Below are positions 8,372 through 17,176 of a stretch of 64,000 bases of DNA, piece by piece (the first letter of the stretch is position 1; each line of letters starts with the position of its first letter). Source of the DNA: Nonomuraea candida. Its GTDB lineage: Bacteria; Actinomycetota; Actinomycetes; Streptosporangiales; Streptosporangiaceae. Below the pieces are notes generated by a model. It had not been told where the DNA came from. It saw only the letters and a program-made list of their open reading frames with translations, and searched no databases. The DNA lies in contig NZ_JOAG01000018.1 in NCBI RefSeq assembly GCF_000725485.1, positions 110,703-174,702 on the forward strand, read 5' to 3'. The translations under genes were made by a program, and so were the position numbers.

Positions 8372-9044
8372 TGGTCCCCCCTCCATCTGGGAGTGGATCG
8401 GGCGCAACTGGGACACCGGCCGGGTCGACAGCATCAAGAGCCTGCTCACCGACCACCTCACCATGTCGTTCGTGCCCATCCTGCTCGCGCTGCTCGTGGC
8501 GCTGCCGCTGGGCCTGGCCTGCGTGCGCTGGCGCTGGCTCTACCAGCCCACCTCGGGCCTGATGAACGTCGTCTACGCGCTCCCGTCGCTGCCGGTCTTC
8601 ATGCTGCTGATCTCGGTGACCGGGCTGTCGCAGGCCACGGTGATCATCCCGCTGACCTTCTACGGCATGGCGGTGCTGATCCCGGCCGTGGTGGACGGGC
8701 TGAACTCGGTGCCCGACCACGTGCGCCAGTCGGCCGTGGCGATGGGCTTCACCCCGCTGCGCCGGCTGCTGCTGGTGGAGCTGCCGATCGCGGCGCCGGT
8801 GGTGCTGGCCGGGCTGCGGGTCGTGGCGGTCTCCAGCATCAGCCTGGTCAGCGTGGGCGCGCTGATCGGGCAGGGCGGGCTCGGCGGGCTGTTCACCCGG
8901 GCCTACCAGAACCCGTTCCTGCCCCCGGTGATCGTCGGCATCGTGCTCATCGTGGCGCTGGCGCTGATCGCCGACGGCCTGCTGGTCCTGGCGCAGCGGC
9001 TGCTCACCCCCTGGGTGCGGGCGCGGAAGGGGGCGGCGGCGTGA
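8364..9044 (+). CDS. Osmoprotectant ABC permease (OpuCB-like)
   Basis: This 226-residue integral membrane protein has about five or six hydrophobic segments and a binding-protein-dependent transport fold. The EAA loop that contacts the ATPase is visible as AMGFTPLRRLLLVELP. It begins inside the 3' end of the ATPase gene and its TGA overlaps the GTG of the second permease (GTGA), so the three membrane-complex genes are translated together. It should form the translocation channel with the next protein. The substrate cannot be told from the sequence. Confidence 0.9.
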   Translation: MGDGPPSIWEWIGRNWDTGRVDSIKSLLTDHLTMSFVPILLALLVALPLGLACVRWRWLYQPTSGLMNVVYALPSLPVFMLLISVTGLSQATVIIPLTFYGMAVLIPAVVDGLNSVPDHVRQSAVAMGFTPLRRLLLVELPIAAPVVLAGLRVVAVSSISLVSVGALIGQGGLGGLFTRAYQNPFLPPVIVGIVLIVALALIADGLLVLAQRLLTPWVRARKGAAA

Positions 9045-9733
9045 ACTGGCTGCTGTCGTTCTTCGGCTGGCTCGGGGAGTTCTTCGGCGACGCGGACAAC
9101 TGGACGGGCTCCGGCGGCATCCCCGCGCGGCTGCTGGAGCACCTGCAGTTCTCGGCGCTGGCGCTGGTGCTGGCCATGCTGATCGCCGTGCCGCTGGGCC
9201 TGCTCATCGGGCACACCGGCCGGGGAGAGGTGATCGTCGTCGTGTCGGCGAACCTGGCCAGGGCGCTGCCCACGCTGGGGCTGCTGGTGATGTTCGTGCT
9301 GCTGCTCGGCGCGTCCTCGATCTGGCCGGTGATCATTCCGCTGGTGCTGCTGTCGGTGCCGCCGATCCTGGTCAACACCTTCGAGGGGATCAGAGGGGTC
9401 GATCCCGAGCTGCGCGACGCGGCGTACGGGATGGGGCTGCGCGGCGGCCAGGTGCTCGGCCGGGTGCTGGTGCCGGTGGCGCTGCCGCTGATCCTGCTCG
9501 GCTGCCGCCTGTCGGCCATCCAGGTCGTGGCCACCACCACGGTCGCCGCCTACACCGGGCTGGGCGGTCTGGGGCGATATGTCATAGACGGTTACGCGAC
9601 CAAGGATTACGCGAGCGTTGTCGGGGGTTCAGTACTGATTGTGCTGTTCGCGCTCGTGGTGCAGGTCCTGTTCGCCCTCCTCCAGAGGGTGACGGTCTCT
9701 CCGGGAGTGAGCCGGCGACTGAAGGTCCGATAA
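9041..9733 (+). CDS. Osmoprotectant ABC permease (OpuCD-like)
   Basis: The 230-residue second permease starts at GTG 9041, overlapping the previous stop by four bases. A short amphipathic N-terminus is followed by about six transmembrane segments, and the EAA-type loop reads GMGLRGGQVLGRVLVP. The paralogous pair of permeases is typical of OpuC/OpuB systems, where two different permease chains form the pore. A gap of 38 bases with GAAGGG before the next ATG separates it from the binding-protein gene. Confidence 0.9.
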   Translation: MNWLLSFFGWLGEFFGDADNWTGSGGIPARLLEHLQFSALALVLAMLIAVPLGLLIGHTGRGEVIVVVSANLARALPTLGLLVMFVLLLGASSIWPVIIPLVLLSVPPILVNTFEGIRGVDPELRDAAYGMGLRGGQVLGRVLVPVALPLILLGCRLSAIQVVATTTVAAYTGLGGLGRYVIDGYATKDYASVVGGSVLIVLFALVVQVLFALLQRVTVSPGVSRRLKVR

Positions 9734-9771
9734 TCTCCTGTATTACCTCCCGGTTAGAAGGGAAAAGCGAC

Positions 9772-10704
9772 ATGAGACGCACGTACGGCATCACGGGGGT
9801 GCTGCTCTCGGCGATGCTCGCACTGGCCGCCTGTGGCGGCGGCGGTGGGAGCACCGGGGGCAACCCGCTCGACACCACGAGCGCCGCCCCCACCGGCTCG
9901 GCCTCCGGAGCGGCGGGCGGCAAGGCCGTCATCGGCTCCTTCGACTTCGACGAGAGCGTGCTGCTCGCCTCGATCTACGCCCAGGCGCTGGAGGCCAAGG
10001 GCGTGCAGGTGGAGGAGAAGCCGCGCATCGGCAGCCGCGAGGCCGTCTATGACCAGGTCAAGAGCGGCGGCCTGACCATCGTGCCGGAGTACAACGGCAA
10101 CCTGCTGGCCTTCATCGACAAGACGGCCACCGCCGCGACCACCGAGGAGGTCAACGCGGCGCTGAAGGAGAAGCTGCCGGCCGAGCTGGAGGTGCTCGAC
10201 TCCTCGCCCGCCGAGGACAAGGACACCCTGTCCATCACCAAGGACACCCAGGCCAAGCAGTCGCTGAACACCATGGAGGACCTGGCGAAGGTCTCCAAGG
10301 ACATGGTCGTCGGCGGGCCGCCGGAGTTCAAGAGCCGCTGGGAGGCGCGCTTCAAGGAGGTCTACGGCCTGGAGTTCAAGGAGTGGAAGCCCACCGGGCC
10401 GACCACGTCCGACGCGATCAAGGAAGGCTCGATCCAGGTCGGCAACGTCTTCTCCACCGACCCCAAGATGACGGCCAACAACCTGGTGCCCCTCCAGGAC
10501 ACCAAGAACATCTTCCCCGCCCAGAACGTCACCCCGCTGCTGCACAAGGCCTCCGCCACCGAGCCGATCAGGACGACCCTGAACGGCATCTCGGCGAAGC
10601 TGACGACCGAGTCCCTCCTGCAGATGATGCAGAAGATCTCCGTCAACAAGGACGAGCCCGCGACCGTGGCCAAGGAATGGCTGACCACCAACGGCCTCGG
10701 CTGA
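9772..10704 (+). CDS. Osmoprotectant-binding lipoprotein (OpuCC/ProX-like)
   Basis: The 310-residue protein carries a lipoprotein signal peptide: two arginines, a hydrophobic core and the lipobox LAAC with Cys21. A Gly-rich and Ser/Thr linker follows, then a substrate-binding fold of the OpuAC type starting at KAVIGSFDFDESVLLASIYAQ. It should be anchored outside the membrane and deliver compatible solutes to the two permeases. It is the last gene of the operon (ATPase, permease, permease, binding protein), followed by a GC-rich hairpin. Ligand residues (aromatic cage) cannot be assigned confidently by eye. Confidence 0.9.
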   Translation: MRRTYGITGVLLSAMLALAACGGGGGSTGGNPLDTTSAAPTGSASGAAGGKAVIGSFDFDESVLLASIYAQALEAKGVQVEEKPRIGSREAVYDQVKSGGLTIVPEYNGNLLAFIDKTATAATTEEVNAALKEKLPAELEVLDSSPAEDKDTLSITKDTQAKQSLNTMEDLAKVSKDMVVGGPPEFKSRWEARFKEVYGLEFKEWKPTGPTTSDAIKEGSIQVGNVFSTDPKMTANNLVPLQDTKNIFPAQNVTPLLHKASATEPIRTTLNGISAKLTTESLLQMMQKISVNKDEPATVAKEWLTTNGLG

Positions 10705-10722
10705 GCCCGCGACCGCCGCACC

Positions 10723-10746
10723 GGGCCCTCTCGCCGGAGGGGGCCC
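10723..10746 (+). terminator. GC-rich hairpin after the osmoprotectant operon
   Basis: GGGCCCTC and GAGGGGGCCC can pair around a six-base loop, with two extra G bases bulged. No T-run follows, so it would be a weak or factor-assisted terminator. It sits just before the GTG of the flavin reductase. Confidence 0.35.
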
Positions 10747-10750
10747 TGCG

Positions 10751-11239
10751 GTGAGCGAGCTGTTCACGGAGGCGATGGCGCAGCTCGCGGCCGGGGTGGC
10801 GGTCGTGACCACCCGGGACGGGCGCGACGACCTGGGCGTCACGGTGTCGGCGCTGATGTCCGTCTCCCTGGAGCCCCCGCTGGTGCTGGTCAGCCTGGCC
10901 AGCGGCGGCTACCTCGCCGAGGTGCTGCTCCGCCGCGACCGCTGGGCGGCCTCCCTGCTGTCGTCGGGGCAGGCGGCCATCGCCAGCCGCTTCGCCACCC
11001 CGGGCCGGCCCAGCGCCCGCCACCTGGTGGCCGGCGCGCCGCACCACCGCGGGCCGCACACCGAGGCGCTGGTCGTCGAGGGCGGCGTGGCCGCGATCGA
11101 GGCCGAGACCACCCAGGTGGTCCCGGCCGGGGATCACACGCTCTTCATCGCCGCCGTCCTGGCCGTCGACTACGTCGACTCCGCCCGGCAGCCCCTGGTA
11201 CGCCTGCGGGGCCGCTACCGCTCGACCGCGACCTCCTGA
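10751..11239 (+). CDS. Flavin reductase domain protein
   Basis: This 162-residue single-domain protein of the flavin reductase (FMN-binding split barrel) family starts at GTG 10751. The family opening is clear: AMAQLAAGVAVVTT, then GVTVSALMSVSLEPPLVLVS. Such proteins use NAD(P)H to reduce FMN or FAD, often for a two-component monooxygenase encoded elsewhere. No monooxygenase gene is adjacent, so the partner is unknown. It lies downstream of the osmoprotectant operon but is separated from it by a hairpin, and it is convergent with sppA. Confidence 0.85.
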   Translation: MSELFTEAMAQLAAGVAVVTTRDGRDDLGVTVSALMSVSLEPPLVLVSLASGGYLAEVLLRRDRWAASLLSSGQAAIASRFATPGRPSARHLVAGAPHHRGPHTEALVVEGGVAAIEAETTQVVPAGDHTLFIAAVLAVDYVDSARQPLVRLRGRYRSTATS

Positions 11240-11259
11240 CCGGCGGCCTGACGGTGCCG

Positions 11260-11315
11260 TTCTGACGGTGTTGTTCTGACGGTGTTGTTCTGACGGTGTT
11301 GTTCTGACGATGGCG
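11260..11315. repeat. 14-bp tandem repeat, about 4 units
   Basis: Three perfect copies of TTCTGACGGTGTTG (from 11260, 11274 and 11288) are followed by a diverged fourth copy. The array fills the gap between the convergent flavin reductase and sppA genes. Confidence 0.9.
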
Positions 11316-11340
11316 TCCTTACCGGTGGCGTTTGTCCGCG

Positions 11341-13038
11341 CTAGCGGATCACGTACCAGGAGGGCAGGATCAGCGGGCCGGCGGCGGGCAGGCCCAGCTC
11401 GGCCGACAGGCGGGCGAGCGGCCCCCACGCGTCCAGGCGGACCCTGGCCAGGGCCGCCGACTTGTCCTCGCTCGACTCGGGGCCGCGCAGGCGTTCGAGC
11501 GGGTTGAGCCGCGGATAGCTGCGCACCGGCGCGTCGTCCGCCAGCCCCGCCCGCTTCCTGGCCAGGGCCAGCGCGTCCTCCAGGCCGCCCAGCTCGTCCA
11601 CCAGCCCGCTCGCGTGGGCGTCGGCGCCGGTCCAGACCCGGCCGCGGGCCAGCTCGTGGGCGCGCTCGCGGGTCAGGTCGCGGCTCTTGGCCACCTTGCC
11701 CACGAAGTCGTCGTAGATGCGGTCGAGCCAGGCGTTCACCCGCTCCCACTGCTCGGGGGAGAAGCCGCGGGAGGTGGAGAACATGCCGGCGTTGGCGCCC
11801 TGCGCCACCATCTCCGTGTTGACGCCGATCTTCTCCATCAGCTCGGCGAGGACGGCCTTGCCGCCGTACACGCCGATCGAGCCCGTCAGCGTGCCCGGCT
11901 GGGCCACGATCACGTCGGCGGCCATCGAGACGAAGTAGCCGCCGGAGGCCGCCACGTCGCCCATCGAGACGATCACCGGCTTGACCTTGCGCGTCAGCGT
12001 CACCTCGCGCCAGACCGTGTCGCTGGCCACGTAGGAGCCGCCGGGGCTGTCCACGCGGAACACCACGGCCTTGACGTGATCGTCGCGCCGGGCGGCGCGC
12101 AGCGCGGCGCTGATCGTGTCGGAGCCCATCGCGCCGCCCCCGCCGAGCGGGCTGCGGCCGCTGCGGCCCGACCTGATCATCCCGATGCCGTGGACCAGCG
12201 CGATCCCGTCGGCCGCCGGCTGCGGCAGCTTGCGCACGGCCGCGCCCTTGGCGTAGCGGGCGACGTACAGCAGGTGCGCCTCCTCGCCCGCGGCGCGCTT
12301 GACCTCGTCGTAGACCTCGTCGCGGTAGGCCAGCCCGTCGACCAGGCCCGCCTCCAGCGCCTCGGGGCCGGTGAACGGCCCGCGGTCGATCAGCTCGCGC
12401 ACCTTGCCCGGGTCGAGGCGGCGGCCGTCGGCGATGCCGGCCGAGATCGTCTCGGTGACCGACTCCACGATGCGGGACATGGACTCGCGGTGCGGGTCGG
12501 TCATGTGGTCCTGGGTGAACATGTTGGCCGCGGTCTTGTACTCGTGGCGCTGGCCCAGCTCGTAGCCGACGCCCAGCTTGCCCAGCGCGCCCTTGACGAA
12601 CCGCTGCTCCATCGCCACGCCCGTCAGCCCGACGTCGCCGCTGGGCTGCAGGTAGACCCGCTCGAAGGCGGTGGCCAGGTAGTAGGGCACGGTGCCGCCG
12701 CTGAACTCGCCGAACGTCTCGGCGAAAGCCACGGTCAGCTTGCCCGAGGCCCGGAAGTGGATCACCGCCTGGCGCAGCTCCTGCACCATGCCCAGCCCCA
12801 GCGGCTGGCCGCCGACCTTCACGATCAGCGCCTTGACCCGGGAGTCCTGCCGCGCCCGCTTGAGCCCGGACAGCACGTCGGCCAGGCGCGACTTGCGCAT
12901 GGACAGCACCGCGGCGAGCGGGTCCGCCGGCGGGCCCTCGGTAAGCCCCTCTGTGAGATCGAGCTCCAGGACCAGCGGGGCCGTACGCCGCTGGCGGAAC
13001 TTGTCGACGGTATCGAAGATCGCCTTGCCTGCGTCCAT
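11341..13038 (-). CDS. sppA: Signal peptide peptidase SppA (long form)
   Basis: The 565-residue protein has the duplicated S49 peptidase architecture of E. coli-type SppA. The catalytic serine is S365 in AASGGYF of the C-terminal repeat and the general-base lysine is K168 in EYKTAANMF of the N-terminal repeat, matching the Ser/Lys dyad split across the two domains. Family role: cleavage of released signal peptides at the membrane. I see no clear N-terminal transmembrane helix, which is unusual for the long form. The start ATG 13038 has TAGGGT seven bases upstream and no ribosome site, suggesting a leaderless transcript. Confidence 0.88.
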   Translation of the reverse strand: MDAGKAIFDTVDKFRQRRTAPLVLELDLTEGLTEGPPADPLAAVLSMRKSRLADVLSGLKRARQDSRVKALIVKVGGQPLGLGMVQELRQAVIHFRASGKLTVAFAETFGEFSGGTVPYYLATAFERVYLQPSGDVGLTGVAMEQRFVKGALGKLGVGYELGQRHEYKTAANMFTQDHMTDPHRESMSRIVESVTETISAGIADGRRLDPGKVRELIDRGPFTGPEALEAGLVDGLAYRDEVYDEVKRAAGEEAHLLYVARYAKGAAVRKLPQPAADGIALVHGIGMIRSGRSGRSPLGGGGAMGSDTISAALRAARRDDHVKAVVFRVDSPGGSYVASDTVWREVTLTRKVKPVIVSMGDVAASGGYFVSMAADVIVAQPGTLTGSIGVYGGKAVLAELMEKIGVNTEMVAQGANAGMFSTSRGFSPEQWERVNAWLDRIYDDFVGKVAKSRDLTRERAHELARGRVWTGADAHASGLVDELGGLEDALALARKRAGLADDAPVRSYPRLNPLERLRGPESSEDKSAALARVRLDAWGPLARLSAELGLPAAGPLILPSWYVIR

Positions 13039-13124
13039 AGAAGCCACCCTAAGCGACACAATTCGAAATGAGCTCGGCATCGAGGAGCTGTACGCGTGAG
13101 GCGGCCGGCGTTCGCCGGTGGTCG

Positions 13125-14138
13125 TCAGAGGGTGACCACGACCTTGCCGGGGGCGTGGCCCTCCTCCTGATACCTGACCGCGGCCGGCAGCTCCTCGAAC
13201 GGATAGACGCGGTCGATGACCGGGCGGACCCGGCCGGCCTCGATGAGCGCCGACAGCTCCAGGAGGTTGCGCCGGGTCTCCTTGCTGCCCACCACCTCGG
13301 CCACGACCGCCTTCTGCGAGGTGAACAGCGACCTCAGGACCGCCGTGAAGACGATGCCGGCCGGCTGCACCCACCGTCCCGCCGCGCCGCCCACCATCAC
13401 GCAGACGCCCTTGCGGGTGAGCACCTTGCGGCACTCGCCGAACGAGCGGCGGCCGGCGTTGTAGACGATCACGTCGTACGGCTCCCCGCCGTCCCTGACG
13501 AAGTCCTGCTCGCGGTAGTCGATGACCTCGTCCGCGCCCAGCGAGCGCACCAGGTCCACGTTCCCCGTGCTGCACACCCCGGTGACGTGCGCCCCGTACG
13601 CCTTGGCGAGCTGCACCGCGAACGTCCCCACGCCGCCGGAGGCGCCGTTGACCAGCACCCGCTGCCCCGGCCCGACCCTGCCCCGGTCGCGCACGGCGAG
13701 CAGGGCCGTGCCGGCCGCCAGCGGCACCGCCGCCGCCTCCTCGAACGACAGGCTCGCGGGCTTCGGCGCCAGCTCGCTCACCGGCACGCAGGCGTACTCG
13801 CCGAACCCGCCGCCGTTCGGCGGCATCCCGTAGACGAGATCGCCCGGCCCGAACTCCGTCACGCCCGGGCCGGCCTCCGCGACCTCCCCGGCCACGTCCG
13901 CGCCGAGGATCGAGATCGCCGGCCCGCGCAGCGCCGGGCCGCCGGGCATCAGCCGGGCGATGTACGGCTCGCCGCGCATGTAGTGCCAGTCCCAGGGCTG
14001 GACGGAGGTGGCGCGCACCCGCACCAGCACCTCGCCGGGACCGGGGGACGGCCGGTCCACCTGCCTGAGCTCCAGGGCGTCGGGGGAGCCGTACGCGTGC
14101 AGGACGAACGCCTTCATCTTCGTCGCCGTCAGGTTCAT
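13125..14138 (-). CDS. NAD(P)-dependent zinc-type alcohol dehydrogenase/quinone oxidoreductase
   Basis: The 337-residue protein is a medium-chain dehydrogenase/reductase. The N-terminal GroES-like domain (MKAFVLHAYGSPDALELRQVDRP) is followed by a Rossmann domain with the nucleotide motif NGASGGVGTFAVQLAKAYGA. Structural zinc cysteines are absent, which points to the quinone oxidoreductase group. AAGGAG about seven bases before ATG 14138 supports this start over the internal methionine at residue 8. It is divergent from the DUF2306 gene and 86 bases from sppA. Substrate unknown. Confidence 0.85.
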   Translation of the reverse strand: MNLTATKMKAFVLHAYGSPDALELRQVDRPSPGPGEVLVRVRATSVQPWDWHYMRGEPYIARLMPGGPALRGPAISILGADVAGEVAEAGPGVTEFGPGDLVYGMPPNGGGFGEYACVPVSELAPKPASLSFEEAAAVPLAAGTALLAVRDRGRVGPGQRVLVNGASGGVGTFAVQLAKAYGAHVTGVCSTGNVDLVRSLGADEVIDYREQDFVRDGGEPYDVIVYNAGRRSFGECRKVLTRKGVCVMVGGAAGRWVQPAGIVFTAVLRSLFTSQKAVVAEVVGSKETRRNLLELSALIEAGRVRPVIDRVYPFEELPAAVRYQEEGHAPGKVVVTL

Positions 14139-14297
14139 CGCCTTCTCCTTCGTGTGCGTCGATGGCCCTCAGTGTGAGAGGGCGCGAAGGGCGGCGTAAC
14201 AGCCGAAAGTACGACGACTCCGCTGGCCGATCGGCTCGGTTCGGCCGGGCCCGGCGGCCGATGAAGGGAGAGGGGCCCTGCCCGCACCATCGGGGAC

Positions 14298-15053
14298 ATG
14301 CGGACCACTTCCCTGGCCGGCCGGCTCATCCCCGCCGGGCTGATCACTCTGAGCTTCGTCCCCCTGCTCGCGGGCGCCGTCCGCCTGACCGAGTTCGCGG
14401 GCGGCGTGGCCGACGACCGGCACACCGCCTCGGCGCTCCCCCTGACGGTGCACATCGTCACCGTCACCCTCTACAGCCTGGCCGGGGCGTTCCAGTTCGC
14501 GCCCGGGTTCCGGCGGCGCCGGCCCCGATGGCACCGCGCGGCCGGGCGGGCGCTGGTCGGGGCCGGCATGGTGGCGGCGCTGTCGGGGGTGTGGCTGACC
14601 CTGTTCTCCGTCCTGCCGCCCGGGGACGCGGGGTTGCCGGCCGTGTTCCGGGTGGTGTTCGGGACGGGCATGTTCGCCTCCCTCGCCCTCGGCCTGGCCG
14701 CCGCCCGCCGCCGCGACCTCCGCCGGCACCGCGCCTGGATGATGCGGGCGTACGCGGTCGGGCTCGGGGCGGGGACGCAGGCGTTCACCCAGGGGGCGTG
14801 GATCGCGGCCGCCGGCCCGCCGGACGACCTCACCCGGGCCTGGCTCCTCGGGGCGGCCTGGCTGATCAACCTGGCGGTGGCCGAACGGCTTATTCGCCGC
14901 CGCCCCCGTGCCCCGCGCCGCTCCCGGGTTCGGAGGCGACGGTCAGAGCCTGACGCGGCGGGTCTCGTACGCCCACATGGCGATCTCGACCCTGTTGCGG
15001 ACCCCGAGCTTGGTCATCAGGCTCGCGACGTGACTCTTCACCGTGCTCAGTGA
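14298..15053 (+). CDS. DUF2306-like membrane protein
   Basis: The 251-residue protein has about six hydrophobic segments separated by short Arg-rich loops. The motifs RWHRAAGRALV and RRHRAWMMRAYAVGLGAGTQ are characteristic of DUF2306 membrane proteins of unknown function. The last 45 residues are Arg-rich and hydrophilic, and their coding sequence overlaps the convergent response regulator by 111 bases. That tail may be a late extension rather than a conserved part. No function can be assigned. Confidence 0.75.
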   Translation: MRTTSLAGRLIPAGLITLSFVPLLAGAVRLTEFAGGVADDRHTASALPLTVHIVTVTLYSLAGAFQFAPGFRRRRPRWHRAAGRALVGAGMVAALSGVWLTLFSVLPPGDAGLPAVFRVVFGTGMFASLALGLAAARRRDLRRHRAWMMRAYAVGLGAGTQAFTQGAWIAAAGPPDDLTRAWLLGAAWLINLAVAERLIRRRPRAPRRSRVRRRRSEPDAAGLVRPHGDLDPVADPELGHQARDVTLHRAQ

Positions 15054-15620
15054 GATGTGCAGCTCGGCGGCGATCTCGCTGTTCGTGCGGCCGCGCGCCA
15101 CCGTCAGCAGGATCTGCTCCTCCCGGTCCGTGAGCGCCTCGATCGGCTGCGCCCCCGGCCGCGCCGGGCCCGTGCCGGCGAACGCGGACAGCAGGCGGGC
15201 GGTGATGCTCGGAGCGATCAGCGCGTCACCGCGCGCGGCGGCGTGCATCGCCTGGGCGAGCAGCGCCGGGCCCGCGTCCTTGAGCAGGAACCCGCGCGCG
15301 CCCGCCCGGAGCGCGGCGTAGACGTACTCGTCCAGGTCGAACGTGGTGATGACGACGACCGCGATCGGGTCGGCCACGTCGGGCCCCGCCAGGCGGGCGG
15401 TCGCCTCGATGCCGTCGCAGCGGGGCATCCGGATGTCGAACAGGCACACGTCGGGACGCAGCCGGCGCGCCAGCTCCACCGCCCGCAGACCGTCGCCCGC
15501 CTCGGCCACCACCTCGATGCCGGGCTGCGCGTCGAGGATCATGCGCAACCCGGTGCGGGCGATCTCCTGGTCATCGGCGACGATGACCCGGATCGGCTCA
15601 TCGGCGGCTTCAACGGTCAT
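14943..15620 (-). CDS. NarL/FixJ-type response regulator
   Basis: The 225-residue regulator has a receiver domain (about 10-125) with the acidic pair DD near the start, the phospho-accepting aspartate in CLFDIRMP and the lysine in FLLKDAG. A LuxR-type helix-turn-helix follows (ALTDREEQILLTVARGRTNSEIA; LSTVKSHVASLMTKLGV). ATG 15620 is chosen because GGAGAG lies eight bases upstream; an alternative ATG is at 15641. It follows the histidine kinase gene on the same strand and overlaps the DUF2306 gene at its 3' end. The start lies inside a 20-bp tandem array. Confidence 0.9.
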   Translation of the reverse strand: MTVEAADEPIRVIVADDQEIARTGLRMILDAQPGIEVVAEAGDGLRAVELARRLRPDVCLFDIRMPRCDGIEATARLAGPDVADPIAVVVITTFDLDEYVYAALRAGARGFLLKDAGPALLAQAMHAAARGDALIAPSITARLLSAFAGTGPARPGAQPIEALTDREEQILLTVARGRTNSEIAAELHISLSTVKSHVASLMTKLGVRNRVEIAMWAYETRRVRL

Positions 15621-15717
15621 GCCGCGACTCTCCGAAGTCATGTCGGCGGCCTTCGCGGTCGTGTCGTGGCTCCTGGGGTCATGTCACGGCTCCCGTGGTC
15701 ATGTCGCGGCCCCCGTC
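15616..15717. repeat. 20-21 bp tandem repeat between kinase stop and regulator start
   Basis: Five imperfect units, each beginning GTCATGTC or a close variant, start at 15616, 15637, 15658, 15678 and 15698. The array contains both the stop codon of the histidine kinase and the start codon of the response regulator. Confidence 0.75.
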
Positions 15718-16850
15718 CGGGGCAGCACGGCGGTCACGGTCCAGCCGCGGCCGGGGTTGGGGCCGGCCTCGCAGGTGCCGCCGAGCAGGTCGGCCCGTTC
15801 GATCATGCCGAGCAGCCCGTACCCGTGCGGCACCACCGGACGGCCCGCGGTGCTGTCACCGTCGTCGCTCACCCGCAGCCGCACGGCGGTGTCGTCGGCC
15901 GCCACGCGGACCTCGATCCTGGTGGCGTGCCGGGCGTGCCGCCGGGCGTTGGTCACCGACTCCTGGGCGATGCGGTAGACGGCGGCCCCCACCGAGGCCG
16001 GGACACCGTCGAGATCGCCGTCGATCAGCACCTCCACCGCCGGCCCCACCCGCGACCGGCCGGCGAGCCGCTCAAGGTCGGCGAGGTGCGGGTTCGGGGC
16101 CAGCTCCGGCGGCTCGGACTCCTCGCCCCGGCGCAGGACGCGCACCATCGTGCGCATCTCGGCGAGCGTACGGGACGCCTCGGCCTCGATCACGCGCAGC
16201 GCGTCCACGGCGGCGTCCGGGTTGGCGGCGGCGGTCGCGATGCCCGCCTGGGCCCTGATCGCCATCGCCGAGACGTGGTGGGCGACGGTGTCGTGCAGGT
16301 CGCGGGCGAGCTGCTCCCGTTCGAGCAGCTTGACCTGGTCGAGCTCGCGCATCCTGGCCCTGGCCCGGTACCGGAACGCGCCGCCCAGCGCGATCGCCGC
16401 CAGCACGACGGCGAACGCCCCGACGACGTCACCGGGCAGCACGAGATGCCCCGCCCCGGCCGAGGCCAGGATCGCGGCGGCGATGAGCCCGGCCCCGGCG
16501 GCGACCTCACGCCCCGACCCCCACCGGGACAGCGCGTACAGCAGGATCAGCAGGTAGGCCATCGTGCCCAGCTCGGCCGGGTCGGCGCCGGTGACGAGCT
16601 GGATCAGGCCGGCGACGACGACGGGGACGGCGAGGGCGAGCAGCGGTCTCGTACGACGCCATAACAGCGTGGGCGTCATCACCAGCGCGACGATCACCGA
16701 CAGCGGCCGCCACTGCAGGTCCGTACGCAGGACGCCTTCCAGCACGATGGCCGGGACGAGCACCCCGACGACCACCCAGTCACGCCACACCCGGCGAGGG
16801 GGACGGGGCGGCCGGGGCTCGTCCCACACCGACCGAAGAAGGCCCTGCAC
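15699..16850 (-). CDS. NarL-family sensor histidine kinase
   Basis: The 383-residue kinase begins with four to six membrane segments (about 25-160) and no sizeable extracellular sensor. A short coiled region leads to the HisKA_3 dimerisation domain with the phospho-accepting H186 in ARDLHDTVAHHVSAM, then a HATPase domain with VTNARRHARHAT and HGYGLLGMIERADLLGG. The start is taken as GTG 16850: TACGAT lies six bases upstream and homologous kinases begin near LLRSVWDEPR. A GTG at 16922 would add 24 residues. It forms a two-component system with the following regulator gene. The signal is unknown. Confidence 0.87.
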   Translation of the reverse strand: MQGLLRSVWDEPRPPRPPRRVWRDWVVVGVLVPAIVLEGVLRTDLQWRPLSVIVALVMTPTLLWRRTRPLLALAVPVVVAGLIQLVTGADPAELGTMAYLLILLYALSRWGSGREVAAGAGLIAAAILASAGAGHLVLPGDVVGAFAVVLAAIALGGAFRYRARARMRELDQVKLLEREQLARDLHDTVAHHVSAMAIRAQAGIATAAANPDAAVDALRVIEAEASRTLAEMRTMVRVLRRGEESEPPELAPNPHLADLERLAGRSRVGPAVEVLIDGDLDGVPASVGAAVYRIAQESVTNARRHARHATRIEVRVAADDTAVRLRVSDDGDSTAGRPVVPHGYGLLGMIERADLLGGTCEAGPNPGRGWTVTAVLPRTGAAT

Positions 16851-16963
16851 GCCGCCATCGTACGAGAGCAGACCCTTCCCGGCCGAGCCCCCGGCACCCC
16901 GGATCCTGACCGGAAGCACCACTCGAACCCGATGCGCCAGAACGCGGAACAGAGCCGGCGAGG

Positions 16964-17176
16964 TCAGGCGGCGCGGGCCGGACGCCTGAGCCGACGCGTT
17001 TGTTGCTCGCGGCGGAGTTCCTGCGCCAAATTGCCGTGCAATTCATCCAGGGTGGCGCCACAGCGGACGTTGGACAGCCCGGAACCGTGGGGCACCAGGA
17101 TGACGCGGTACGCGATGTAACCGCCACCGGCGCCCGCCATGATCTCCCAGCCGGGAAATCGGTCGTCTGCCGTCAC
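16964..17176 (-). CDS. Small unknown protein, 70 residues
   Basis: The GTG at 17176 overlaps the TGA of the preceding gene by four bases (GTGA), which decides the start over a TTG at 17188. The protein is VTADDRFPGWEIMAG, a hydrophobic segment (GYIAYRVILVPHGSGLSN), then a basic Arg-rich C-terminus (LRREQQTRRLRRPARAA). I recognise no domain. The tight overlap with the 118-residue gene implies that the two act together. They are divergent from the XRE/DUF397 pair. Confidence 0.6.
   Translation of the reverse strand: MTADDRFPGWEIMAGAGGGYIAYRVILVPHGSGLSNVRCGATLDELHGNLAQELRREQQTRRLRRPARAA

Noticed and set aside
14298..15053. Ending the DUF2306 gene before the overlap with the response regulator
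   Set aside because: No in-frame stop occurs earlier, so the overlapping Arg-rich tail is kept although it looks unconserved.
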